From an uncultured Erysipelotrichaceae bacterium (GTDB lineage: Bacteria > Bacillota_I > Bacilli_A > Erysipelotrichales > Erysipelotrichaceae), in the NCBI GenBank assembly GCA_934725085.1, contig CAKVAL010000010.1, forward strand, positions 1 through 43,842: a DNA stretch of 43,842 nucleotides. The letters are read 5' to 3'. Within the stretch, counting starts at the first letter, position 1, and each line of letters opens with the position of its first letter. Under the pieces are notes generated by a model. That model worked only from the letters and a program-made list of their open reading frames with translations, was not told the origin of the DNA and did not search any database. Position numbers and translations under genes: made by a program. Of the stretch, positions 1-7,255 are shown in pieces.

Positions 1-8
1 AGACCATA

Positions 9-69
9 CGTTGCAAGCAACGGGGAAAACCCCAAGGAAGCTCTGACCTGTCAAAGACATGTCACTCGC
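9..69 (+). mobile_element. Possible IS200/IS605 right end / omega-RNA 3' part
   Basis: Three stem-loops follow one another: CGTTG-CAAG-CAACG (9-22), GGGG-AAAA-CCCC (22-33) and TGACcTGTC-AAA-GACAtGTCA (44-64, one mismatch). The sequence then becomes plain AT-rich DNA. A stacked hairpin cluster ending in a short imperfect hairpin is what the right end and guide-RNA scaffold of TnpB-carrying IS200/IS605 elements look like. The presumed tnpB would lie to the left, outside the window. No coding sequence supports this here, so the assignment is inference from secondary structure only. Confidence 0.35.
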
Positions 70-119
70 TTATTTTAATTTTTGCCATTTAATGTCGTTA
101 ACTTAATGATATTAAATAT

Positions 120-908
120 TTAGCTTGCCTTTAGTTCTTCATAGAAACAATCCAGTTGTCCTATATAATTATCTTTCCATGGCTTATTACGGCCACAGTA
201 GTGGATGATTACAGTGTTTTTTCTTATTGAGTCAATAGTTAGTTTATTCTTAGGATTGCGCATATTATAGAAGCTAATCATACGATCACTAAGATTGTAT
301 TTAGTGTAATCAAGAAGTTTTGTTTGTTTACCATATAGGGCAGTTAAGATGTCTTGGTCAAATAGTACTAACTGCTTCTTATGTTTGTTTGCGTAGTCTA
401 GGATTTGTTGCTTAGATAGATTGTTACGTAGTTTATCTAAGTTCATTAATAATACACCAGTATTGATATAAGGAGTGTCTAAATCAATATTTAATCTAAG
501 ACAGTTCATAGTAGTCATCGCATCACTTATGTGAGTGCAGGCTGCATATAAATAATTATCTAGTGATGTGTTATATAGTTCTTTAAGACTATTGATAACG
601 ACAATATCAACATCTAGATATAGAATTCTATCTAGGTTGTTTGGAAGTAGTAATGGTGCAAACAATCTGTAATAGATTTCTAGTGGGTATCTAGATGATA
701 TTGGAAAGTCTTTGAATTCATTTTCGTCTATTTCGATGAAGTGAAATGTTTGAGACTTGAATGTATTAATAAGATTATTTTTATCATCATTAGATAGATC
801 GTGGTGAAGGATATAGAAGTCTATGTTTTCATCGTATCTAATGATTGATTTAATACAGTTTTTAGTTAGTTCAATAAACTTTGAGTTAATAGAGAATAAT
901 ATGTTCAT
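120..908 (-). CDS. Glycosyltransferase family 8 protein
   Basis: 262-residue GT-A fold glycosyltransferase of family 8 (LgtC/general stress protein A type). The nucleotide-sugar/metal motif D-V-D is at residues 99-101 within LYLDVDIVV. It is followed by the family's NTGVLLMNL segment (149-157), the DQD motif (184-186) and the C-terminal metal ligand motif HYCGRNKPW (236-244). Length is usual for the family. No signal peptide or membrane helix is seen, so the enzyme is probably cytoplasmic or membrane-associated and transfers a hexose to a lipid or cell-wall acceptor; the substrate cannot be told from sequence. It starts only 9 bp after the stop of brnQ, without a clear Shine-Dalgarno, and so is probably cotranscribed under the same T-box. 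Confidence 0.85.
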   Translation of the reverse strand: MNILFSINSKFIELTKNCIKSIIRYDENIDFYILHHDLSNDDKNNLINTFKSQTFHFIEIDENEFKDFPISSRYPLEIYYRLFAPLLLPNNLDRILYLDVDIVVINSLKELYNTSLDNYLYAACTHISDAMTTMNCLRLNIDLDTPYINTGVLLMNLDKLRNNLSKQQILDYANKHKKQLVLFDQDILTALYGKQTKLLDYTKYNLSDRMISFYNMRNPKNKLTIDSIRKNTVIIHYCGRNKPWKDNYIGQLDCFYEELKAS

Positions 909-917
909 AAAAAGATA

Positions 918-2222
918 TTAACACTTTTTAAGTTTATTGATAAGAATACTTAGTACTAGTAGTACTAGGGCTACTGATAACCAGGCAAAGTCTAGATTAT
1001 AAAGTGGTAATAGCTTGGTTAAGTTTGTTAGAAGAGGAATGTTAATGTTGATTCCTTCTAGCGCGTGGATAACAGCTACTACTGTAACACCACCTACAAC
1101 TAATGGATATACATACTTGTTATCTTTCCATAAGTTATCAGTAAGACCTAGTATAATTAGGACAATTGATTCTGGGTAGATAGCATTTAGTACAGGTACT
1201 GAGATGCTTAGAATCATGTTTAGTCCTAAATTACAAATTAAGAATGAGAAGACTGTGATTAGGATTGCCCAAGTCTTGTATGATAGTTTCTTAAATTGAA
1301 TTTCAAAGAATTGTGAGATTGAATTTATTAAGCCAACACAGGTTGTTAGGCATGCTAATGTGAAGATTAATGCTAATATGAAGGCTCCAAATTCACCGAA
1401 TACTTCTTGTACAATGCATCTAAGAGTCCAGGCACCATTGTCAAGTAGTGCATAGACACCTGAGCTACACATGCCCATATAAGATAACATCATATAGACT
1501 AGTGCTAGAATGGTTCCTGCAAACACACAGGCAAGGTATGTATAGTGCATACGTTCTTTCTTCTCTTTTAGTCCAAACGATTTTAGGGTAGTTGCGATAA
1601 CTAGCCCAAAGTTAAGGGCTGCGATAGCGTCCATGGTGTTATAGCCTACAGTAAAGCCTTTTAAGAAAGCATTTGATGCGTATGCTTTAATTGGGTTTGC
1701 AATGTTAACTTCGCCTCTAAATAAGAAGTTTATAAATAATAATACTAATAGTGTTAATAGAGTTGGTGTTAATACTTTACCGATTCTATCTACTAGTTTC
1801 TTTGGGTTTAAGCATAGCCATAATGCTGTTGTGAAGAATAAAAGAGAATAGATTAACATAGCTACATTTAGGTTATAGCTTTCTGGTAAGTATGGGGCAA
1901 TGGCCATTTCGAAGGGTACTGAGGCAGCTCTTGGGATACCAAGGCCTGGTCCAATTGATAGGTAAATTAAAAGTGTAATAATAACCGCAAATCTTTTGCC
2001 TACTTTAGCTCCTAGTTTATCTAGTCCTTCAAATTTAGCTACAACGATAATGCCTAGCACTGGTAGTATGACAGCAGTGATAATAAAGCCACACATGGCT
2101 ATCAATGTGGTGTTTCCAGCACTTTGTCCTAAGAATGGTGGAAAGATTAAGTTTCCTGCTCCAAAGAACAGTGAGAATAGCATGAAGCTTATTAACATGA
2201 TTTGTCTTTTTTCTAATTTCAT
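918..2222 (-). CDS. brnQ: Branched-chain amino acid:cation symporter BrnQ
   Basis: 434-residue polytopic membrane protein of the LIVCS family (Leu/Ile/Val uptake coupled to Na+ or H+). The N-terminus has the family signature FSLFFGAGNLIFPP, and about twelve hydrophobic segments fill the rest, e.g. LLTLLVLLFINFLF and a final helix before the short basic end KLKKC. Length is normal for BrnQ. The start is supported by a GGGGG ribosome binding site a few bases upstream. The gene lies directly behind an Ile-type T-box leader, so expression should rise when uncharged tRNA-Ile accumulates, which fits the transporter's role. The downstream neighbour is the GT8 gene in the same direction. Confidence 0.93.
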   Translation of the reverse strand: MKLEKRQIMLISFMLFSLFFGAGNLIFPPFLGQSAGNTTLIAMCGFIITAVILPVLGIIVVAKFEGLDKLGAKVGKRFAVIITLLIYLSIGPGLGIPRAASVPFEMAIAPYLPESYNLNVAMLIYSLLFFTTALWLCLNPKKLVDRIGKVLTPTLLTLLVLLFINFLFRGEVNIANPIKAYASNAFLKGFTVGYNTMDAIAALNFGLVIATTLKSFGLKEKKERMHYTYLACVFAGTILALVYMMLSYMGMCSSGVYALLDNGAWTLRCIVQEVFGEFGAFILALIFTLACLTTCVGLINSISQFFEIQFKKLSYKTWAILITVFSFLICNLGLNMILSISVPVLNAIYPESIVLIILGLTDNLWKDNKYVYPLVVGGVTVVAVIHALEGININIPLLTNLTKLLPLYNLDFAWLSVALVLLVLSILINKLKKC

Positions 2223-2231
2223 AATGTCCCC

Positions 2232-2500
2232 CTATAAACAAAAAAGCTCATCTCAATTTAATGAGACGAGCTTATAAATTACCCGCGGTACCACTCAAAT
2301 TGCATATGTTTTAAATATGCCTCTTACTAGACTCTATCAAGCCTTAAACATGTAACGTCGTTTCTCACGTATATGCTTACTGTTTTCAGCATATAAGCTC
2401 AGAAGTGATTTACTTGTCTAATCTCCACTATCTACTTTCACCATATGTAGACTCTCTTTGAATTTCTTTTAGATAAGCGCTCTTCGTCAAAGCTTTTCAA
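2232..2500 (-). promoter_or_regulatory. T-box riboswitch leader, specifier ATC (Ile)
   Basis: On the minus strand the invariant T-box sequence TGGTACCGCGGGT (core at 2284-2293) is followed by a terminator hairpin. Its arms, near 2262-2273 and 2244-2256, pair as AAGCTCGTCTCA/TGAGATGAGCTT and run into TTTTTT. Upstream, Stem I features are present: an AGAGAG motif, an apical hairpin TCTAC/GTAGA, and a specifier region reading AA-ATC-ACTTCTGAG. The ATC specifier (2407-2409) is an isoleucine codon. Binding of uncharged tRNA-Ile should favour the antiterminator and allow brnQ transcription. The specifier call depends on alignment by eye to the T-box consensus. Confidence 0.93.
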
Positions 2501-2507
2501 CATTCTT

Positions 2508-2537
2508 AAGATAATATAATTGTGAAGTGTTTGTCAA
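2508..2537 (-). promoter_or_regulatory. Promoter of the T-box/brnQ transcript
   Basis: Consensus -35 TTGACA lies at 2532-2537 (minus strand). An AT-rich -10 region (TATTAT or TTATCT, depending on 15 or 17 bp spacing) lies around 2509-2516. The -35 overlaps the stop codon of the upstream ATPase gene, so the leader begins almost immediately after that gene. Confidence 0.6.
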
Positions 2538-3901
2538 TCATTATTTAATAAGTATTTTCCTTCTTTTAAGTCCTTCAGTAACAAGAAGGTTTGATAGAAA
2601 GGAATGGTAATTAGCTTATTTTCTTTGTTTATACCAAACTTATTCTCTGATATTTTGATGGCATATTCTAGATGATTATGTTCTTTAAATTTGTTTAGAG
2701 AATTTAGTTGTCCTCTAGATTTCTTAACATCAATTGGAATAATATTGTTTCCTACTTGTACCATGAATTCTAATTCTGAATTTTGTTTGCCTTTCCAGTA
2801 GAACAAAGGTATTTCAGCAGCTACAAGTTCACATGCGACATAGTTTTCAAAGAAGATTCCTGATAACTGGTTTCTTGCGTTCTTATCAATGAATGTTGTG
2901 GCATTGATACCTGATTGGTACGAGAACATGCCAATATCTGATAGGTATAATCTATATGCTTCAGCTTCATCTTCAATCATTGGAATGCTTACTTTTTCTT
3001 TTAATAAAGAACATTTGTTTACGATGTGAGCAAGAGTAAGCCAATCTAGTGGTGTTCTGATATCTCTTGTACGCAATTTCTTATCAACACAAGATGGACT
3101 AAAGTTTTTATTTTCTTTGTTTAGTTGAGCAAAGATATTATTAAAAATAGTTCTAGATCTAATTATAGATTCCCCACTAGCTTGGTACAGTTCCATATCA
3201 GCTAAATAGTTATCATATAGTTCTTTTAGAGTGATCCTAGCTTTTTGGAAACTTCCTGTTTCTAGATATTCATTAACTACTTCAGGCATGCCACCAATTA
3301 ATAGATAGTTATAGAATTCATTTTTGGCAAGTTCGTGAATCGCATCATCTAAAGGAATAGCTTTGTAGTAAGTATCTACAATCTTCTTGTATAACATTTC
3401 GTTTTTGTTTAACAAGTATTCTTCAAAAGAAAGAGGGTTGATAGTAATTTGGTTTATCTTGCCTACAGGGAACATAAATTCATTTCTACCAACGCCTGGT
3501 TTGTGAGCGTCTCTTTTGATTTTTACACGTACCATAGAACCAGTTGCGATAATAGGTATTTCTCTATGGTCTTGGCAAAAGTATTTAAGCATGGTGATTA
3601 AAGGAAGACATTCTTGAACTTCATCGAAAATTAAAAGAGTATTTTTATCAATGACCATGTTATGAGCCAATTCTAGGTAATCAATAACATCATCAACGTT
3701 TGTATGTTGGAAACAATAATTGGCAAAGTTATCATCTTTTAAACAATCAATATAGATGTATCTATTAGGGTAATATTCTTTGGCGAATAGTTCTTTGATT
3801 AGGTATGTTTTGCCAACCTGTCTTGCACCCCAGACAATTAAAGGTTTTCTGTTTGGACTATTGTTCCATTCTATTAGATTGTCAATATATTTTCTTTTCA
3901 T
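2534..3901 (-). CDS. AAA_14/DUF4143 ATPase with PD-(D/E)XK-like C-terminus
   Basis: 455-residue ATPase. The N-terminal P-loop domain has Walker A GARQVGKT (25-32) and Walker B LLIFDE (89-94), followed by ATGS at the sensor position. This is the AAA_14 plus DUF4143 architecture, common in gut anaerobes and still without a defined function. The C-terminal part contains an ELEF...IDVKK arrangement (376-393), which resembles a PD-(D/E)XK nuclease-like core. Start ATG is preceded by AAAGGG. The upstream region carries three copies of an operator-like repeat with a 34 bp period. It is divergent from a second, unrelated ATPase, and an IS4 remnant lies nearby, so it is probably part of a mobile or accessory island. 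Role unknown. Confidence 0.85.
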   Translation of the reverse strand: MKRKYIDNLIEWNNSPNRKPLIVWGARQVGKTYLIKELFAKEYYPNRYIYIDCLKDDNFANYCFQHTNVDDVIDYLELAHNMVIDKNTLLIFDEVQECLPLITMLKYFCQDHREIPIIATGSMVRVKIKRDAHKPGVGRNEFMFPVGKINQITINPLSFEEYLLNKNEMLYKKIVDTYYKAIPLDDAIHELAKNEFYNYLLIGGMPEVVNEYLETGSFQKARITLKELYDNYLADMELYQASGESIIRSRTIFNNIFAQLNKENKNFSPSCVDKKLRTRDIRTPLDWLTLAHIVNKCSLLKEKVSIPMIEDEAEAYRLYLSDIGMFSYQSGINATTFIDKNARNQLSGIFFENYVACELVAAEIPLFYWKGKQNSELEFMVQVGNNIIPIDVKKSRGQLNSLNKFKEHNHLEYAIKISENKFGINKENKLITIPFYQTFLLLKDLKEGKYLLNND

Positions 3902-3918
3902 AATAATTGCCCTTTCTA

Positions 3919-4000
3919 TTAATTACACCATTTAGGTAGTTAAATTATATCATTATTTACACCTAATATGGTGTTTTTTTGGAGTATTATTTACACCTAT
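3919..4000 (-). repeat. Three-copy operator array, 34 bp period
   Basis: The heptamer GGTGTAA (minus strand) occurs at 3923-3929, 3957-3963 and 3991-3997, exactly 34 bp apart each time. Each copy continues as an A/T run ending TAAT. Each is preceded by an inverted half (ACC-N5-GGT), making three small dyads: ACCcaaatAGGT, CACCatattAGGTG and ACCtaaatGGT. The array fills the promoter region of the leftward ATPase gene and overlaps the AT-rich GATATAATTT segment that probably holds its -10. Three phased dyads are most simply read as a cooperative repressor site; the binding protein is not known. Confidence 0.8.
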
Positions 4001-4098
4001 TTGGGTATTTTTGGAAGGTAATAATTATATCCATGTATAAATACTAAGAACCAAAAAAGCCAATATAATTTACACAATATTAAATTAAACTTAAAGTT

Positions 4099-4123
4099 AA
4101 GACCATAAAAGGTCTTTTCTTTT
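4099..4123 (+). terminator. Weak hairpin/terminator or leader attenuator
   Basis: AAGACC-ATAAAA-GGTCTT (4099-4116) is followed by TTCTTTT. The stem is only 6 bp. It sits between the two operator arrays and could end readthrough from the left or act in the leader of the rightward ATPase gene. Confidence 0.4.
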
Positions 4124-4132
4124 GGATATGAA

Positions 4133-4210
4133 AAAGTATAAAGAAGTATAAAACTTTTCAAAAAGTATAAATGAGTATAAAATATTGTTGAAAGCATAAA
4201 GGAGTATAAA
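4133..4210 (+). repeat. Three-copy direct repeat, 29 bp period, paired GTATAAA
   Basis: GTATAAA (one copy GCATAAA) starts at 4136, 4146, 4165, 4175, 4194 and 4204. The spacings are therefore 10, 19, 10, 19, 10, i.e. three copies of a 29 bp unit, each with two boxes one helical turn apart. The last unit contains the AAAGGAG ribosome binding site of the following gene, whose ATG is at 4213. The array is therefore placed to control both transcription and translation start, and looks like an iteron or cooperative operator. Confidence 0.85.
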
Positions 4211-4212
4211 AA

Positions 4213-5265
4213 ATGATTGAAAATCCTTTCTCATTATCATTTGGCATGAAACCAGTTAGTTATATCAACAGATTTGCTCAATCTCAAGCTGTTATAAATG
4301 AATTTAGCAAAGTAGAACCAACGAATAAAATTTTTATGATTACAGGGGTTAGAGGAGCGGGTAAAACGGTATTTATGTCCAATATAGCTCAACATTTTAA
4401 ACAAGAAAAGGAATGGATAGTGATTGATTTAAACCCTGAATTAGACCTCTTAACAAGTTTTTGTTCAAAACTATATGAGAACCAAAAACTACACTCGCTG
4501 TTTATAAACGCAAAAATCGATATTTCTGTTTTTGGATTAAATTTAAGTCTTAGTTCTAATCAATATCCTATTAATTCTGAAACGCTATTAGAAAAACTAT
4601 TGACTGTAGTTAAAAAAAACAATAAAAAAGTTCTTATTACAATCGATGAAGTCACAAACAGTAAAACAATTCGTGAATTTGCACACAGTTTTCAGATGTT
4701 TATTCGTAATGATTATCCTGTGTTTTTATTAATGACAGGGCTATATGACAATTTAAATGTTTTACAAAATGAAAAAACACTTACATTTTTATACCGTACG
4801 CCAAAAATAAACTTAGAGCCATTGAGCCTAATTGCAATTAAAGAAGCTTACAAGTCTATTTTTCAAATAGAGGAAAAAGAGGCAAGTATAATGGCAAATT
4901 ATACAAAGGGTTATTCTTTTGCGTACCAAGTCTTAGGCTATCTAGTGTTTAATTCAAGGGAAAAAACAGTCAATGATTCTATTCTTTCTCAATATGACCA
5001 ATATTTAGAAGAGTATGTTTATGATAAGCTATACTCTGAACTGTCGATAAAGGATATAACATTTGTCAAAGCTATCGCCAATAGTAAGACAAATGATGTG
5101 GCAAGTATCTTAGAACTATCTTCAATGAAAAAGAATGAATTTTCAGTATATCGAGATCGTCTAAAGAAAAAAGGCATTCTCGATTGTTCAATTAGAGGTC
5201 AAATTCAATTTATATTACCTAGATTTAAAGAATATGTTCTTACTAAAAATGCGTTAGACTTTTAA
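4213..5265 (+). CDS. AAA-family ATPase with winged-helix-like C-terminus
   Basis: 350-residue ATP-binding protein. Walker A GVRGAGKT is at 45-52 and Walker B VLITIDE at 140-146. The middle of the protein resembles Orc1/Cdc6-like or STAND-type ATPases (AAA_16 group). Residues about 275-345 look like a winged helix: helices around DVASILELSSMKKNEFSVYRDRL, then a short hairpin GILDCSIRGQIQFILPRF. The start is set by the GGAG site at 4201-4204. The promoter and leader consist of a 29 bp direct-repeat array, so autoregulation is plausible. It is divergent from the DUF4143 ATPase. The protein could be a DNA-binding regulator or partition factor, or part of a defence or mobile-element module; no specific function can be assigned. 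Confidence 0.8.
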   Translation: MIENPFSLSFGMKPVSYINRFAQSQAVINEFSKVEPTNKIFMITGVRGAGKTVFMSNIAQHFKQEKEWIVIDLNPELDLLTSFCSKLYENQKLHSLFINAKIDISVFGLNLSLSSNQYPINSETLLEKLLTVVKKNNKKVLITIDEVTNSKTIREFAHSFQMFIRNDYPVFLLMTGLYDNLNVLQNEKTLTFLYRTPKINLEPLSLIAIKEAYKSIFQIEEKEASIMANYTKGYSFAYQVLGYLVFNSREKTVNDSILSQYDQYLEEYVYDKLYSELSIKDITFVKAIANSKTNDVASILELSSMKKNEFSVYRDRLKKKGILDCSIRGQIQFILPRFKEYVLTKNALDF

Positions 5266-5301
5266 TTTGTTAAAACTAAGATATAAAAAGATAAGTGGTT
5301 A

Positions 5302-5333
5302 AATATCCTTGTAAGTGTAAAGGACTATTTAAA
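5302..5333 (+). terminator. Imperfect terminator-like hairpin after ATPase gene
   Basis: AAATA-t-CCTT pairs with AAGG-ac-TATTT across a 9 nt loop, just downstream of the ATPase stop codon. There is no strong T-run, so termination is uncertain. Confidence 0.3.
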
Positions 5334-5480
5334 AGTAATGTCATTTAGCTAAGAATGTATTATTCAACATGTTTTTATAGGACGAGATGATTAAACATTC
5401 TTGTGTAAATTTAAGCACTACTAAAACAACTTATTTAAGTTAAATATTTTATTGATTGATATAGTGTTATACTTTTATTG

Positions 5481-5870
5481 TTAATAGAATCTATAAGCAG
5501 ATGATTGGTAGCTTGTTGCTTTAGTGTGGCGGATATAGCTTCTATTAGGCCTAATTGGTAAGGTCTTATTGCTTATAAGAGAATCAAGATTTGGTGGCTT
5601 GTGTCCACCTTTTCTTTTATGTTTACCAATTCTTTTATCCTCAAGATATTCTTTAACTATTGCAGAGGCATTATACATAATTAGCTTGGCAATTATTTCT
5701 TGTTTAATTAGTTCTCTTTTACGTGACATAAAAGTTAATAGATTACAACTTCTTTTCGAATATCTAAACGCTGTCTCTATATTCCATCTAAGCTTATATA
5801 AATATTTGATTGTATTCGCATCAAATTCATCTCTTGACAAATTGGCAATCAAAAAATAGTAAATATAGCC
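5481..5870 (-). pseudogene. IS4-family transposase remnant (C-terminal part)
   Basis: About 125-130 residues remain of a DDE transposase of the IS4 type. The Y-(2)-R-(3)-E-(6)-K signature is visible as YKLRWNIETAFRYSKRS. It is followed by the typical QEIIAKLIMYNASAIV helix and the PIRPNRSYIR C-terminal segment. The catalytic N-terminal two thirds, with the first two acidic residues, are missing. The conserved reading frame extends slightly upstream of the apparent TTG start (YYFLIANLSRDEF), showing that the fragment is truncated and not a short gene. No terminal inverted repeats were recognised on either side. It marks a past insertion at the edge of the ATPase island. Confidence 0.8.
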
Positions 5871-5902
5871 TTAATTAAAGTATTTGGGGATATAATAATC
5901 AC

Positions 5903-7255
5903 ATGATTTTACGTAAGAAGAGTGGTCTAATGACCGAGGGGAATATATTTGAGAAGATTTTGTTGTTTTCGATACCGTTGTTGTTGGGCAATTTCTTTCA
6001 ACTGATGTATAACGCTATCGACTCTTTTGTGGTTGGTAACTTTGTTGGTAAGCATGCTTTGGCAGCTGTTGGAACTTCTACGCCAATTATTAATTTGATG
6101 ATTGCGTTTTTCCAGGGTTTGGCAACAGGTGCTGGTGTTATTGTTTCTAAGTATTATGGGGCAAGGGATAAGGAGAATGTTTCTAAGGCAGTTCATACTT
6201 TTGTGATGTTCTCGTTATTGTTTGGAATTTTCTTGTCTGTTTTTGGCTATTTAATTTCACCTAAGCTACTAGAGATGATGAATACGCCTAGTGATAGTTT
6301 TGAGAGTGCTAATGCTTACTTGAAGACTTATTTCTTGGGTAATGTGTTTGTGACTTTGTATAATGCAGGAACTGGTATTTTACAATCAGTTGGTAATGCG
6401 AAAGCGCCTTTGTTTATTCTTATTGTTTCTTCAATAATTAATGTATTCTTAGATTTATTGTTTGTAAGAGTTATTAAGTTGGGAGTAGTTGGTGCCGCAT
6501 TAGCAACTATTATTTGTCAGGCTTTTGCGATGGTTCTTGTTTTGTATATCTTGTGCAAGAATAAGAGTGAGTATCAATTGATTTTTAAAAAGTTAAAGAT
6601 TCATTTAAGTATTTTAAAAGAAATAGTCTTTGTGGGTGTTCCAGCTGGTTTGCAGGGTATGGTAGTGTCTGTTTCTAATGTCATGGTTATGTATTATATC
6701 AATGGCTTTGGTAGTGCTGCGGTGGCTGGTTTTTCAAGCGCTAATAAGTTTGATAATTTCTTGGGTTTGCCTGTTAATAGTTTTATGTTGGCAATCACAA
6801 CGTTTGTGTCACAGAACCTGGGTGCTAAGAAGTATGACCGTGTAAAACAGGGCATTAGGGCTACTTTGATTATGTCTTTGACTACTGTTATTGTCTTGGG
6901 CGTAATTGTTATGACTTTTGCGGATTCTTGTATCGGAATCTTTAATAGTGACAAGGATGTTATTGAGGCTGGTGCTACTTTTATTAGAATCATGTGTCCT
7001 TTCTATTTTGCCCTATGTTTCCATCAAGTATATTCTGGTGCTCTAAGGGCGAGTGGTAGAAGTTTTGTGCCTATGTTTACATCTATTATGGCGTTTGTAG
7101 TTATTAGACAGGTTTATTTGGCTGTTGTGTTAAAGACTACAAGGGATATTAGTATGATTGGTTGGAGTTATAGTTTAACTTGGATTTTGGCTGCGGTGTT
7201 TACAGGTTGTTACTATCACTTTAGTGGTTGGCTACAAAAGGAGATGGCTAAGTAA
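5903..7255 (+). CDS. MATE family multidrug/toxin efflux transporter
   Basis: 450-residue membrane protein with twelve predicted hydrophobic segments in two homologous halves. The N-terminal signature LLFSIPLLLGNFFQLMYNAIDSF-type sequence and SVGNAKAPLFI are typical of MATE exporters (NorM/DinF group), which extrude cationic compounds using Na+ or H+ gradients. Length is normal. It is the first gene of a three-gene operon: its TAA overlaps the ATG of the solute-binding lipoprotein by one base. A TATAAT (5891-5896) lies only 6 bases before the start codon and the GGGG site is 13 bases away, so this mRNA may have little or no leader. Substrate unknown. Confidence 0.9.
   Translation: MILRKKSGLMTEGNIFEKILLFSIPLLLGNFFQLMYNAIDSFVVGNFVGKHALAAVGTSTPIINLMIAFFQGLATGAGVIVSKYYGARDKENVSKAVHTFVMFSLLFGIFLSVFGYLISPKLLEMMNTPSDSFESANAYLKTYFLGNVFVTLYNAGTGILQSVGNAKAPLFILIVSSIINVFLDLLFVRVIKLGVVGAALATIICQAFAMVLVLYILCKNKSEYQLIFKKLKIHLSILKEIVFVGVPAGLQGMVVSVSNVMVMYYINGFGSAAVAGFSSANKFDNFLGLPVNSFMLAITTFVSQNLGAKKYDRVKQGIRATLIMSLTTVIVLGVIVMTFADSCIGIFNSDKDVIEAGATFIRIMCPFYFALCFHQVYSGALRASGRSFVPMFTSIMAFVVIRQVYLAVVLKTTRDISMIGWSYSLTWILAAVFTGCYYHFSGWLQKEMAK

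Noticed and set aside
1..119. A tRNA or other stable RNA gene at the window start.
   Set aside because: No cloverleaf, no T-loop GGTTCRA motif and no CCA end; the hairpins fit an IS end better.
3997..4197. 66-residue minus-strand open frame in the gap between the two ATPase genes.
   Set aside because: It consists largely of the complement of the GTATAAA repeats; Phe/Leu/Tyr-rich with no ribosome site.
4133..4210. CRISPR array or plasmid origin in the 29 bp repeats.
   Set aside because: Only three units with no variable spacers, no cas genes, and no replication initiator family recognised; operator is the simpler reading.
5569..5859. 96-residue plus-strand frame opposite the IS4 remnant.
   Set aside because: The transposase signature is on the minus strand; the plus frame has no start signal.
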